A DNA stretch of 64,000 bases from Siphonodentalium dalli (taxonomy: Eukaryota > Mollusca > Scaphopoda > Gadilida > Siphonodentaliidae). Position 1 is the first letter of the stretch. Each line of letters begins with the position of its first letter. The stretch covers positions 33,790,987 through 33,854,986 of the forward strand of contig CP136063.1 in assembly GCA_032622095.1 (NCBI GenBank), read 5' to 3'. This document shows positions 45,735-58,200 of the stretch, in pieces. The position numbers and the translations under genes were made by a program. The notes beneath the pieces are model-generated. The model was not told the DNA's origin. It worked only from the letters and a program-made list of their open reading frames with translations, and made no database searches.

Positions 45735-47383
45735 CCACTATGACATCAGGGGTGTAGCAATGTCATGGTTCCATAGTTATTTGAATGAGCGAAGGCAATA
45801 CGTTGAATATGGTGGGACTACTTCTAACCTTATGAATATTTCCTGTGGGGTCCCCCAAGGCTCAATTATTGGGCAGATTATTTTCTTAATATACGTGAAT
45901 GATATGGTAAATTCTACAACAGTGGACATTTTATCGTATGCCGATGACACAACACTATTCACAAGCGGTAAAGATGACCAACTAGTACAAAGTTATGTCA
46001 ACAATAAATTAGCCAATGTATCCGACTGGTGCTGCTGTAATAAACTCTCAATTGATATTTTAAAAGCAACTATATGCTTTTACACCCCCACAACAATGAC
46101 AAAAAGTTGAATACTTTGAAATTAAAGCTAAATAACACTCAATTGAACCGAATATGGAATCTTGGACGTGAATCATCGACAAAATTTCTAGGTATCCACA
46201 TTGATGAGAACTTGACATTCAAAAAGCACATATCCATAATCTGCTCCAAATTATCACAGGCAATCTACTGCATCAATAAGGTGAAACATTTTCCCCAAGT
46301 AAAGCATTGAAAACATTGTACTATGCACTGATTCAAAGCCACTTAGTTTATGGTATCAAGAAAATATTCATAATACAAAAAAGAGAAATGCGTATAATAT
46401 GCAATATGAAGCACAGGAGTCACTCAGATCCACTTTTTAAAAGAGAGAATATCTTGAAAATAAATGACTTGCACACCCTCAATTCCTCCATTTTCATGCA
46501 TGACTGGTGTTATAACCGACTGCCTGCGTCTTTTGGAATGATGTACAATAAATGAGCAAAATCAGCACCAAGACACCCGAATCCCGTACTGTTAGAACTA
46601 CCTAGAACTGACTGGTCAGGAAAATTGCCACACCACGCCTTCCCCACAACATGGAACAACATGGAAAAAGACTATACATCTTATCAAAGCAGGCACATAT
46701 TGAAGAAGCGCTTACAGATAGCCATGCTAAGAAATTACCCATAAAATGTACGCTGTAACACAAAGGATCTCCCGACTGTGCTCTATAAATAATATGAATA
46801 TTCATTGTTATACTCGATGCATAATCATAATTCCACTCGAATACTTTTATCCATACCAGTGTTCACACTATCGCATTCTCGTTCGTAAACACGCCCCTCA
46901 TTTTTATTTCTGACTATGACACTATACTACTAGACATACATATAAACATTACATATATGTAATACTCTTAATTTGAATATCCCAACATCTCACTCAACAA
47001 ACAAAGACTTTCCAGCGATATATATAGATAATTCCTATCTTATTTACTTAACTAAATATGGCGGTATCTTATAATTCGTCTGGATTGGCTCACAACCACA
47101 CCAATAATTGTTTGTGATATGCCCTAAAACTAGTTTCTAGATAGTTTTGTACATGATAATACATGTACTCTGTACGTATGCGTGGATATAAAATACAAGC
47201 CATCTGTGCAATTAATTGTAGTCATACTTGTTTTGGGGGGTAGCAGGAAGACAGCCCGATAGGGCTAGGCTAACCCCCAACAATATATACAACATTTACT
47301 GTATTATATGTTACTGCCATTGTATTATTCATGTGGTATATTGTACATAAATTATCCTATCCTATCCTATCCTATCCTATCCT
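45735..47383 (+). mobile_element. 5'-truncated Jockey/CR1-like LINE with 3' UTR and pentanucleotide tail
   Basis: Plus strand: DIRGVAMSWFHSYLNERRQY, CGVPQGSIIGQIIF, catalytic YADD (LSYADDTTLF) at about 45938, a frameshift near 46095, TKFLGIHIDENLTFKKHIS, another break near 46310, then LVYG, a deletion, FIIQKREMRIICNM, and the C-terminal block HPNPVLLELPRTDWSGKLPH to LRNYP with TAA at 46742. The 3' UTR has a GGGGG...CCCCC-flanked segment at about 47235-47280 and ends in (ATCCT)n at 47353-47383, a plausible LINE 3' repeat tail. The 5' end is missing, as in most LINE copies. Confidence 0.8.
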
Positions 47384-47837
47384 CGCTCACACACATCCCC
47401 CCTTTACACACGCAAAGCTAACGAATACTACTACACGAATGCTACTCCGATCTAGCACAATTTAGGCCAAGATGATATCATGCCGACATCTCCAATCAGA
47501 GTGCAAGCAAAATGTAAAGCATACATAACCAAATTCGGAAGTTTACAGACGTATGTTAAGGATACAATACAAGTAGAACATTGGCACGGTCACAATCGAT
47601 TACATACACATCAGTCGTGCGTGCACCATGTGAGCTTACACGAAGATATAATGTACATGTACATATAAACATGTACATATAAACAAAATGCTTGTAAATG
47701 CAATCCAAGAATTGTCGGGTAAATGTATCGCCGAAAACAAACTCAATTTTCAGCGACCATTTGGTGTAATGAGTGTAATATTCTAGCGAATAACGCCCAC
47801 CCGAGCATAGATGTTGCACGTATGAATATTTCCTTTA
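47384..47837. other. Non-coding stretch
   Basis: Immediately right of the LINE tail. Short frames on both strands lack support. A (TA)n tract of about 40 bp follows at 47838-47879. Confidence 0.4.
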
Positions 47838-47879
47838 CCTATATATATATAATTATGTATATATATATATATATATATA

Positions 47880-50015
47880 AGTATACTTCCATGTTTTACA
47901 TGGAAGTATATTGTTTTTGTGATTTTCTTTTTCTCTATTATTATTATTTGCCTTCTTAGCAATTTGATAATGAGCATAGCTCAGTAAGTACAAGAGCTAG
48001 AAAGCTGAAACTTTGTATGTATATATATGTATACAAGCTCTAGTGCTATGGCATATTGAGAATCATGTCCTCACTTGACTTGCAGAGTTATCTCCCTTCA
48101 AAAATTATGGAAAACAAGCTATGGAATGGACTGATTCCAAAACTGAAAGAATTTTGAAAATCCATTGAGAAATACCAGAGTTATGCTCATTTGAACTTCA
48201 GACACATTTGTGTTTAAGGGTTATGGTGGGGTTGGGGTTATAGCCAGGATTAGGGTTATGGCAACAATAAGGGTTGGGAAATCGATTGAAGGCCAGACAA
48301 ATCACACGGGACCACCCATTATAATTATACTTCCATGTTTTACATGGCAGTATATTGTTTTTGTGATTTTCTTTTTCTCTATTATTATTCCCTTTTTTTC
48401 TTAACAATTTTATAACGAGCAAAGCCCAGTAAGTACAAGAGCTAGAAAGCTGAAACTTTGTATGTATAGAATCTCTAGTGCTTAGGCCTATTGAGAATCA
48501 TGTCCTCACTTGACTTGCAGAGTTATCTCCCTTTATGTGAAAAATTGGGGTTTGCAGAACTCCGAAAATATAAGTAGTACAACACTGAAATTTGGTCAAT
48601 AGATACATCTTGATATCCACTGAATCATAAGCATATCAAAAACTTTGTCCGTCTTTCCTCTCCAGAGTTATCTCCCATATATATGTCAACCTCGAAATCT
48701 TTCTGATCGCCTGTCCTCACATAGCAAGAAAGATAGCTAGATTTAGTTTCTATGGTAGTGCTGGCCGTTGTCAATATACTACACAATAATATTTTGGGCA
48801 GGGTCAGACTCACATATTTTGGTTGGGGTGGGGCGAAATTTTTCCAAAAAAATATTGCTGTTAATTAACACAAAACTCGATACATCGATTCCCTGAATCA
48901 TGCGTTCGTGCAGGTGAACGAATTTTGAAAATCCCTCGAAAAATACCAGAGTTATGGCCCTTCGAAATTCATATTTGTGGGATTAACTGCTTGTAGCCAG
49001 ATCTCCTCCGAAATGGTCAGAACTTGTGGCGTATATCATACACACTGTTTATTCCCAACAAATTCGATACATTCGATAACGCGATATAGATATTATGTTC
49101 ACTGAATCCGTGAACACACGAACTATGAACGAATGTTGTACGTGCTCACATCTCATTCAACAAACTAGCCGTATCAAAGGCGCGGCTATACCTTTCATCA
49201 CGTCTTATTCAAATGCTGATTAATAAATTTCCCGTTATGCTACACACGAAACGGAGTCGACTTTTGGGGAATCCAGAGTTAAAAACGGCTCCAAATCAAC
49301 CTGTTCCAGAAAAGTCGTTCATTTTGTTTTCACTTTTTGAAAAGGGCTCCATTATATCAACCTAAATTTTTGGACTTAGAAAATTATATTTTTCTCAGTC
49401 AAGTGAAAAGAGCTCTTCAAAAAAAATCCGCTTATATATATAATATATATTATCTATATATACGCCAACAATTTGTCACTTCCCTCTCTCCTTCCTCCGG
49501 CTACCCCATCCTCCCCGCGGAAGGAACCTGGCCCCGATTCGAACGCACCCATCTGGCAGGGCAGGATCGTACTCTACTGAGCATTGCTCAGTAAATACAA
49601 GAGCTAGAAAGCTGAAACTGTGTATGCATGTATATGTGTACAAGCTCTAGTGCTTAGGCCTATTGAGAATCATGTCCTCACTTGACTTGCAGAGTTATCT
49701 CCCTTTTTGTGAAAAATTGGTGTTTTCAGAACTCCGAAAATATAAGGAGTACAGCACAGAAATTTGGTCGATAGATACATCTTGATATCCACTGAATCAT
49801 GAGCACATCAAAAACTTTGTCCGTCTTTCCTCTCCAGAGTTATCTCCCATATATATGTCAACCTCGAAATCTTTCTGATCGCCTGTCCTCACATAGCGAG
49901 AAAGATAGCTGGATTTAGTTATGGTAGTGCTGGTCGTTTTCAGTATACTACAAAAACATATTTTGGACAGGGTCGGACTTACATTTTTTGGTTAGGGTGG
50001 GGGCGAAATTTTCGC
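47880..50015 (+). repeat. Three copies of a dispersed element (47884-48115, 48325-48840, 49577-50015)
   Basis: Copies 1 and 2 start with the palindromic ACTTCCATGTTTTACATGG and share TATTGTTTTTGTGATTTTC. All three share GTACAAGAGCTAGAAAGCTG, TTGAGAATCATGTCCTCACT and TGACTTGCAGAGTTATCTCC. Copies 2 and 3 continue together through TTTGTCCGTCTTTCCTCTCC and TTTCTGATCGCCTGTCCTCA. Order and orientation are the same. They look like non-autonomous elements with weakly conserved internal repeats (ACCAGAGTTATG words also at 48175 and 48950). No ORF. Confidence 0.8.
49530..49590 (-). repeat. tRNA-derived SINE-like sequence
   Basis: On the minus strand a B-box-like GCGTTCGAATCGGGG follows an A-box-like ATGCTCAGTAGAGTAC by about 30 nt. 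The anticodon arm does not fold well, so this is a SINE head or relic and not a functional tRNA. Confidence 0.45.
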
Positions 50016-50159
50016 AATTTTTTTTTTTGCGATGATTTCAACCATTTTTACTACCATCTATCTACAGGACGTACTAATGATCCTCCTGAAAGAATTTTGT
50101 AAATCGGTTGAGAAATGTCAAAGTTCCAGACCATCGAAAATTAAATAATCTGGCAAATG

Positions 50160-50285
50160 AAGGAGCATGGGAGAGGGTGAGACCATACCGGGGAGGGGAC
50201 GAGACCATGCCGGGTGGCAATGCCATGTCGGGGTGGTGAGATCAGGCCGAGGGTGGTGAGACCAGGCTGACCGTGGCGGATGTAA
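50160..50285 (+). repeat. Short GC-rich minisatellite
   Basis: Imperfect repeats of GAGACCA(T/G)(A/G)C(C/T)G with GG(G/T)TGG spacers, about 20-30 bp each, five or so copies. A poly-A run of about 17 follows near 50304. Confidence 0.6.
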
Positions 50286-50329
50286 ACGTCAGATTTAGCA
50301 CCACAAAAAAAAAAAAAAAACAAGTCCAG

Positions 50330-51790
50330 CGGAATAATATTGTTATTGCATGTTCCTGATGGGAACAGTGATTTGGACCGGAATATACCATTTATCAGTT
50401 TCTTTTCCCAACCGTTACCGATCTACAGCATGGACAAGAAAATGTCCTATTTTGGGCGCCAATTCCAATGGGCTAATTGATGAGCAAAGTTAATGCAGGA
50501 GCGGGTATGCTGGTATCTAACAGGTAGCCCCCCCCCCCCCCGAAGTTTGACACCTCTACTATAACAGCAACCTGTCCAACATCGAGCGAGCTTAGGGTGG
50601 GTTCAGACTTTTTGCAAATTCCAATAATAAGGGGGGAAATTGTCTAAAAAATGAAACATCGAGATACAAATTTTCTGAGTAGTGGATCTGATAGATAGGA
50701 TCCAAGTGCAACTTATTGATATCTGCTTAATTGGCGCTAAGGTCGAAGGTTTACTCGTGGCGAGGCTTTATAATGTAAATAAGTTTTGTTAAGTGCTGTA
50801 TCACTAAACTATTTTTCTCGCCAAAACCGACCGGGTTAATGAAGGAGCGTGCTAATGCAGGAGCAGGTACGTCGATATACTTCTGGTAATATCCGAAAGT
50901 TTGACCGCTCTACTAACAAAGCAACATGACCAACGGAGAGCTCGTGTTCATGTGGGTTCAAATTGGCAAATTCCAACAAAAACCAAAAGTTGAAAAATAC
51001 TTCAAAATATCAAACACGGAGATACAATTTTGCTGATGAGCGGGTGTCATAGGGGTTATCAACGCCCAACTGTGGTGCGATTTCTTCAGTTTCGGAGCAA
51101 ATGGTTTACTAGTGGCGACGCTATATAGCGGAATACGTACTACATGCAGATGAACACAGCCTGCCATCGATATATGGCAAAACTCGAAATTCTCCAATAT
51201 TCACGTCAAATTCAAACATGCCAATGAAGGAGAGAGTGGAATGCGCTAGCATGTACATCGGTATACAATAGGTACATCGTGGAAGTTTGACTGTCGTGGT
51301 TTAAAAGCAATCCGTCTAACAGAGAGCTTGCATCGGTGCGGGTCGAGTCTTTTGGCAAATTCGATTAAATCTCACAAAGTAAAAAAAAGTGACAGGGACT
51401 GTGGTGGGTACTATCCACGCGCAAATTCGGTGAAATTTTATAATTTTTCAAATAAATGCGCAATGATTTAATCAGGATTAAGTGCCAGATAATACCCCCG
51501 GATGACTGTATACACTAGGATATTTAATGCAGGGAAGGTATGTCCGTATACTGACAGACCGCCCACAAATTTTGACCGCTCTGCTATAAAAGCAACCTGC
51601 CCAACGGAGAACTCGCTTACGGATGGTTCAAACGTTTTACAAATTCCACAGAAACTCAAATGGAGGGGGGGGGGTACAAATCGCGAATCCAAATAAAACA
51701 AATTTGACGAAATTGCGGTAGTATCTATGTGCAACTTTAGTTCGATTTTCTAAGTTTTTGAGCCAACGACTATATAATGTTACACGGCCG
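50330..51790 (+). repeat. Dispersed tandem repeat of about 350 bp, cluster 1
   Basis: The landmarks AATGCAGGAGC(A/G)GGTA, CAACCTGYCCAAC(G)GAGAG and (A)CATCGAGATACAA recur with starts near 50493, 50853, 51240 and 51527. Spacing is 360, 387 and 287 bp, so units vary. A poly-C run lies at 50527-50540 and a G run at 51665-51673. No coding potential. Same family as clusters 2 and 3. Confidence 0.7.
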
Positions 51791-52205
51791 TAGCATTAAT
51801 ATTAATGATATATCTAAAGACTTTCATTGCGTACAATGGTATGTAGTATTTTGCTTTGTACCGTGAGTGCTTCTTATAAATTAACAACCAGGGTCGTGGC
51901 GTATTGCATAATATTATTATCATCACAACAATCATAACAAGGGTCTAAGGGCAGCAATCGCCATGACAGTTTTAACAAATAAATCATCATATATCATTAA
52001 TAATATAACCACAAGTCGAAATTCCGAACTTACAATCCTTGTCTACGATCTTTTTCTTAGTCATTTCTTTTAATTATTTAATACATAATTTCAATATAAT
52101 ATAAAGATTGTGTTCATTAAAAATTAAATATTCCATGGAAGTATAAAATGTCTGTTATTTCATAAATTTAAATCCTAGTTATATATATATTAATTATAAG
52201 GAGCA
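51791..52205. other. Non-coding AT-rich spacer
   Basis: Between repeat clusters 1 and 2. Nothing recognised. Confidence 0.4.
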
Positions 52206-52900
52206 GAGCATCAACAATTGGACCGTATGCACACCTCGATATGCCCTACTGCCCATGGGCATCAAAAATTGTGTCGCGCTTTCCCTGCGGAGTTACCGCC
52301 CAAAAATAGGGACACACTATACACCAGGATGAATAAACAGAGCGCTATCATTTTCTTATCACATATTTCGAATTGGAAGAGTGATTCGGACCCGAATATA
52401 CCGCTTAAACGTTTTTTCTCCCATGCCTTTGCGCTATACGGAGAACGGAAATATTGCACCTATTTTCCCGCCAAATCCAAACGGGCGAATGAAAGAGCAA
52501 GGTAATGCCGTAGCAGATACGTCGGCATACTGTAGGTACGCCTCCAAAATTTGACCGCTATACTCTAATAGCAACCTGCCCAACGGAGAGTGCGATTAGG
52601 GGTGGGTGTGACTTTTGGAAAATTCCTCACAAATCGTAAAGGGGGGTTCAAACATCGAGATACAATTATTTTTGACTAGTGAATCTCATGGGTAGTGTTC
52701 AGTCGCATCTACAGTGCATTTTCGAATTGTCAGATGGAACGCTTTACTCGTGACAACGTTATATAATATAAATATGTATACTTAAGTAGTCTATCACTAA
52801 CCACCTATTTTTTGCCCCAAATCCAAACGGGATAATGGAGGAGCGAGTTTAATGCAGGAGCATGTACGTCGTTATAACGAACCAAAGCGGACGCTTTGGG
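52206..52900 (+). repeat. Dispersed tandem repeat of about 350 bp, cluster 2
   Basis: Same words as cluster 1: GGACCCGAATATACCG (compare GGACCGGAATATACCA at 50375), TAATGCCGTAGCAGATACG at 52505 and TAATGCAGGAGCATGTACG at 52851, period 346. It ends near a short palindrome CCAAAGCGGACGCTTTGG at 52882-52899. Confidence 0.7.
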
Positions 52901-54530
52901 TCGTATATAGGCTATATCTGATTTTGTGACGTCACCAATTTTTAAGTAATACGACCCTTGAATTTTGAATTTTGGGGAGCACGAATGTCGCACATAGGAT
53001 CGCTGGGCCTAAAGCATTATTGTCGTAAAATGCTGTCAAGATGCCAACGCAAATCAGTCGATCTGCAACATTCTCCTACATGTATTTCTATAAACGTCAT
53101 ACAATCATTGATGTACTTTGTTATTTACAAGGGCAAGGAGCCAGTTTATAATGTATTTCTAACAGGTCTATAAACTCTATTTGATTATAATTGGAAACAA
53201 ATCAAACTAAAGCGCAAGAGTTAAAACAAAGCGTGAATTAAATTGCATGAAAAAGTTTTGTTTACAAATTAAAAAAAAATATTAAAAATATTTGCCCAGA
53301 AAATGAATTCCAGCCGCACGAATGCACCTGTAGAGACTATTTTCAATTTTCTATCGGTAGTTTCGCCTTAAAGATCGACGCACTATTCACAAAGTACAAA
53401 CCGAAACTATAAGATTCGATTGAAAGCTTCAACCAGATTTTTATCGATACTAGTATGATCTAAAAATCGATATCATAGCAAATCATAAAATTGGAAGATA
53501 ACAAGATATAGTTCCAAACGTATTAACCATTTAAACCCATACTATTCTGTGATTGCATGAAACAAACTATTTATGTAGTTATAGGTATTGAAAATATTAT
53601 GTATTTCTGCCAACAACGGCTGAACGAGCGAAGAGATATGAGTTTGTGCTATAAATTAGTACGCAATCGCAAAAAGAAAAAAGTCCTGCCACAATTTCGC
53701 GAACAAGGTCAGTGCTGGTGATTGTCGTGAACACAACAACTGAGATAAACTGAGCAGGTAAGCTATATGTGCATATTTGTGAACTCAATTCTTCTAAGCA
53801 TCTGTAGGACTACATGTAGATACTTTTAGCGTGATGACAGGCAAAACTTTGAAAAATTGCATTCCGAAAATTCGATGCACCATGTGGTATGTCATTCTGA
53901 CTCTGAGCACAGCATACAATTTCTACATGGTGATTTCACTTTGCTGATATTCATTCAACAACCATTGATTGGTTTCAACATAGGGACCTGCGAATATTCA
54001 AGATTCAAGTCGATGTCAATATCGGGGACCTAGCTGTTTCGACGTCGACACCAAATATTTTCAAATCGGTGTTACTTTGGTGTAACCTTGTTTTTTGCGT
54101 TAGTTAACATATGGCAAATGACCTAAGATCACAAACATTGAAACACAAGGTTGCCAAGTTAGCAAACGTATGTCATTTTGAATGTATGCCGTTCAAAATA
54201 GACATGCATTATGCAAAGTAGGCACTTTGATCGCAACCTGTGGCGGTAATTAATCGCCGCATATATTTGTAATCTGTATCGACACTGGATAAATTGTCTA
54301 CACGGTGCGTGATCGCTAGATGCAGAACGCAATTGATTACCTTGTGTTTAGATCATGTCATGAATAAATGCTATCGACCGTAGATATCATATTCCACCAG
54401 TACAAAACCCGGGAACTGTTTGTAAGTTTTGACAGGGAACCTTATAAAGTCAAAATATAACGCGGGGAATATACTTCTTTGTTCATACCTGTTGCTTAAT
54501 GGTTTATTCATCGGTACGTGAAGTTCCCAG
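52901..54530. other. Non-coding stretch
   Basis: Includes a perfect TGACGTCA (about 52927), which matches the CRE/ATF consensus but occurs without a recognisable promoter or gene. No supported frame. Confidence 0.35.
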
Positions 54531-55496
54531 CTCGAGATTAGGCCTGTAACGACACGCTTGGTCACGATACGTATCGCGATACGGGGCAAACGATACGATG
54601 CGTGTCACAATACGCAAATTTTATCCCACGAGTAAATAGCTATTCAACACTCCAAATTTGCACAACTCTCAGGTTGAGTTTTAATGATAGTTTTTCTAAT
54701 ATTACTGTGGAGTTTCATAATAGTTTAGTTCTACCGGTATGTGTATGTAGTAATATAGTATGCTCGTACAATACCAGTACAACATGACATATTGATACTG
54801 AAGTCGGTAAAATAGTTGAAAAGTTTCTCACTCATCTGTTTATATATCACATAATCACAACAGCTGGCTGAGAATGATGTCGTTTCAAATGGTGCGACAT
54901 GTTGGTCGTAACACCAGTCTTGTAAGAGGTTGCCGTCGAACATAATTTGCAGATCGTTTTAGTTCTGTCTGTCTTAATGCATGGCTTTCCATCCTCTTCA
55001 ACTGTGTACGTCCCAAAACCGTAATACTGCCATATTTTCGACCCGTAGGCCGCTGTCGGATTGACAAGTTTTAAGCTTTCTTGAGCAGACATCTTTCCAC
55101 GGCCCACGTGTTGTTGTTTTGCGCAGACGATATATCCAATATACTAGTATTTGATTTGTTCATCAAATTAAACCAATAGGAGCATGGCTTACAGTCTGAG
55201 GCTAGTTTACGGAGGTCAGTCATTTCACTTCCGCCAACGTTTGTGTCAAAGGTCAAAGTGCGAGCTCACGGAAACAAACAAACTTTACAGATTTCCTTCC
55301 GATAACACGTAGTAAGCATTCATAGCTTATGGAAACGAACGAGGGGACCCGATTGACTTCGTATGGTAACTGCATAATATGGAAGCGGAACTGTATCATA
55401 GTGTATCGAAATTACAAATGAATCACATATGGAATCGTGAATGACGAATCGCGATGAATCGAAATCGCGATAAATCGTTACAGGCCTACTCGAGAT
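54531..55496 (-). mobile_element. hAT transposon deletion derivative with 8-bp target duplication
   Basis: The element proper is 54539-55488 (950 bp). Ends are TAGGCCTGTAACGA and its exact reverse complement TCGTTACAGGCCTA, 14 of 14. Flanks are CTCGAGAT at 54531-54538 and CTCGAGAT at 55489-55496, a perfect 8-bp duplication, the size made by hAT transposases. Subterminal regions carry TATCGCGATACG and ATCGCGAT/ATCGATT words. The only coding remnant is a BED finger on the minus strand; the catalytic RNase-H-like and hATC dimerisation domains are gone, so it is non-autonomous. Confidence 0.93.
54847..55092 (-). CDS. BED-type zinc finger remnant of hAT transposase
   Basis: 81 codons from ATG 55092 (MSAQESLKLVNPTAAYGSKI). 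KIWQYYGFGTY supplies the aromatic start of a BED finger, CKLC the cysteine pair and HHLKRHH the histidine pair, in the CX2C...HX4H spacing of ZBED/hAT proteins. The frame ends at TGA soon after (SQPAVVIM). It could encode an isolated DNA-binding domain. I see no splice donor after the finger, so truncation seems to come from internal deletion. Confidence 0.8.
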   Translation of the reverse strand: MSAQESLKLVNPTAAYGSKIWQYYGFGTYTVEEDGKPCIKTDRTKTICKLCSTATSYKTGVTTNMSHHLKRHHSQPAVVIM

Positions 55497-57473
55497 TACA
55501 TTATTTACGTGACTTTTGAGACCCGATTCCATGATAAATATTTATTTTATTCCCTGTCACCAAATTCAGGACGTAAGTGACCGCACCCGGAAGCAGTTCT
55601 GATTGGTCGACTTCATGACCGAAAGTATAACTGAATTAAATACAACAGGTGAATTTTTGGGCTGACTTATGGAAAGTTGGTAGCCGAGAGGTAGCATACT
55701 GGTCTTTCATGCCAGCGGACCTGGGATCACAACCTAGTCAGAGTATTCTGATTAAAAATCAGAAATCGGCCAGGTACCAAGTTCGGTATCTGCAAATTAC
55801 AGACTTCTCCCATTACAACATTTGTCCTGGTATATATTCATGGGTGCATCTGTCCACAGATACACATGGACTTTTTTTTACAGTGACAACCGCCTCTCCC
55901 AAGTCCACCCACCCTGAGTTTATAATGTTTTACAACTTTTGTGGAGTTTGTGTCTTTGTGGTGTAACTCTTTAAACATGGCCGTTATTTCATAAAAGTGA
56001 TATTTAACAAAATGACGGGCATCTTAGAATAATCTCTCATTTTCAAAACATACCGGTAAGCATTGGGCACTGTCGTGTTGAATTCCATACTATGCCAACT
56101 ACCTCGGACAAAATAAGTGTCCATTGGCACTGCAGTGTATTTGCCGTTCGGCCGAAGTGTCAGAGTTTGTAACTGCATTTGAACACCGCGACCGAACGGC
56201 ATGTACACCACGGCCAAACGACAACTAGACCCCGACTGAGCGGCATGTACACTGTGGTCAGATTTCTGGTTTGTATTGGTTTTTTTTCAGTTTAATGAAC
56301 GACAACGCGGCAACTACATCATGGCCGAACAGCAAGTACACCGTGGCCCAATTGTAGTTAACCGGTGCAGCCGCGGTGTAGTTGCATTTTGGCTGCGGTG
56401 GCAATGCTAACTGCACCACGGTTACTACTACTAGTAAGTGGACAATTGTTCTGTTCAGCAGGGTAGGTGACATAGTAATATTATTATTAACAAAATTATC
56501 TAGAATCTACCGTAGATGAACAAATAGCATTGCAAATCTAAAAGCTCTAAATACGTTAATAGGAAGCTACATGTCATGTACTGTGTGCGTTGAAAATTAA
56601 GACTCCTATGTTTAGGGTAACCCGCCCGCCCCTACTCAAAACCTGCCGCCAAATTCCATTTTATCGTTTTTCAAAAATTTCCTCCGACTTCATTTTATTT
56701 TTTTGTAATTAGGAATTTGCGACAACGGAATTAGCTTAAACAAGTAAACCATTTCCTTGCAAATATCGTCAATTCACGAAAAACGGAAGTGCCGCCATTG
56801 TTGTTGTAGTATATTCGTATTCCCTCGTCATTGTTCGGCAAACCTCGCCGATTTCTCGAAAGCGGAAACCAGAAAACACGCGATACTTGTTGCGGAATAT
56901 GTATTAACTAGTAAATCGAAAGTAACCGGATATTTTGCCGATTGCACATGGCGATTGAATATGGCGGAAACACTTCCGTGTGTGGATAGATCCTGAGTTT
57001 TAGCTATTAAACTTCACAAATGCGTTCATATGAATCAGAATAGAAACACCATGGCGCCTGTCAACTATAGCACAGACATGTTGTCGTGCGTGAACCGGTA
57101 CCACACGGATTCTGAACTGACAGAAAAGGACATAGTAATAAAATGTCGGATTAAAAATAATTCTGACACTTTTTAAATCGACCCAAAGCTCAAAATTCCA
57201 TTATTATACTTTATCCACCTCTCACCGCATCCACCCTGAAAATTATAAGCCTGACGTAACATGAGTCTGTATGTACCCATGCAGTAGGAGTGGTATGTGC
57301 CTGGTAGAACTTAATTTTTTCCTAGTAGAACTATTTCTCATTAAATATTCATTAGTTCTACAGAAAGTCGGACCCGATGAATCAACATCTTCTGTGTCGC
57401 AATGATCCGAATGCAACAGTCATAGGGTAATCAATGCACATCTATTGTTCTTGGTGCTTACTTTGTTTTACAG
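55497..57473. other. Non-coding stretch containing a SINE head
   Basis: Apart from the SINE at 55676 nothing is supported. A frame at 56757-56996 is arginine/cysteine-rich but has no motif. 56120-56440 contains repeated CGGCATGTACAC/GGCC words in both orientations, probably a small repeat. Confidence 0.35.
55676..55740 (+). repeat. tRNA-derived SINE head
   Basis: A-box-like GGTAGCCGAGAGGTAGC at 55679 and B-box-like GGGATCACAACC at 55723. Between them CTGGT-CTTTCAT-GCCAG forms a 5-bp anticodon-like stem with a 7-nt loop (anticodon position TTC). The B box is degenerate, so this is a SINE relic. The region to about 55800 (GAAATCGGCCAGGTACC) may be its body. Confidence 0.6.
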
Positions 57474-57722
57474 GTGTTAATGCCACCACCGCTTTACATA
57501 TTGGTTATGCTATGTACGTCACGTTGGGGTTGCCGCATGTATGTGCCATTTCCAATGGAGGAACTCTTGTTAAATTCACCTTCTGAGTTGAATATTTCGC
57601 AAAATTTCTTAGTATTCGAGTCGGTGGATAAACAAAATATCATAAGTGTCTTGTGTGGGAAATTGAAAAGTAATATGTCCACTCGTAGGATTTGGCCTGT
57701 AATATCCGAGCTTCAGCGTTAA
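57474..57722 (+). CDS. Possible terminal exon of an unknown gene
   Basis: A strong acceptor (TACTTTGTTTTACAG) precedes an open frame of 82 codons beginning VLMPPPLYILVMLCTSRWGC and ending RIWPVISELQR followed by TAA. Composition is protein-like, but no family is recognised and no upstream exon is found on the plus strand. Could be chance. Confidence 0.35.
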   Translation: MLMPPPLYILVMLCTSRWGCRMYVPFPMEELLLNSPSELNISQNFLVFESVDKQNIISVLCGKLKSNMSTRRIWPVISELQR

Positions 57723-57758
57723 CATAAACCGTTTAATTTTCAACACTAGACACTTATT

Positions 57759-58200
57759 AGCTCAACTTTACTTTGTAAAGTTTGAGCTATTGCCATGGCT
57801 TTGTCGTCCGTCGTCCGTGTGTGCGTGTGTACGTGTGTACGTAAGGCGTCAACAATGCAGGCTACAGGTCGTACCTTTGGTCGGATCATTATGAAATTTG
57901 TCACAGCTGTTGACATCAACATTTAGACCAGAAAGATTAATTTTGGGGTCATTCAGAAAAAAAACATGGCCGCCAGTGGCCATCTTGGAATTCAAAATTC
58001 AATCCATTAGCACGGGCTACAGGCCGTACTGTTTGTCTGATCATCATGAAATTTGTCATGGATGTTAATAGTGACATGTAGATGGGAACGAGTAATTATG
58101 GGGTCATTCGGCCCAAAAATATGGCCGCCAGCAGCCATCTTGGATTTTACTCTTTGTATGACTAAATTCTTTAGCACGGGCTACAAATTAATTGTTCATA
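57759..58200 (+). mobile_element. Non-autonomous element with palindromic 5' end, microsatellite and core repeats
   Basis: AGCTCAACTTTAC and GTAAAGTTTGAGCT form a near-perfect palindrome at 57759-57788, followed by GTCGTCCGTCGTCC and a GTGTGTACG tract, then core units of about 155-164 bp whose GGCTACAGGYCGTAC starts are at 57860, 58015 and 58179. Each unit carries GATCATYATGAAATTTGTCA and ATGGCCGCCAG..GCCATCTTGG. The layout (palindrome, microsatellite, tandem core) parallels the Helitron-like units at the left, but the ends differ and I cannot assign the class. Confidence 0.55.

Noticed and set aside
52922-52935. CRE site (TGACGTCA) as a promoter
   Set aside because: An 8-mer palindrome is expected by chance in 64 kb at appreciable frequency and no gene starts nearby.
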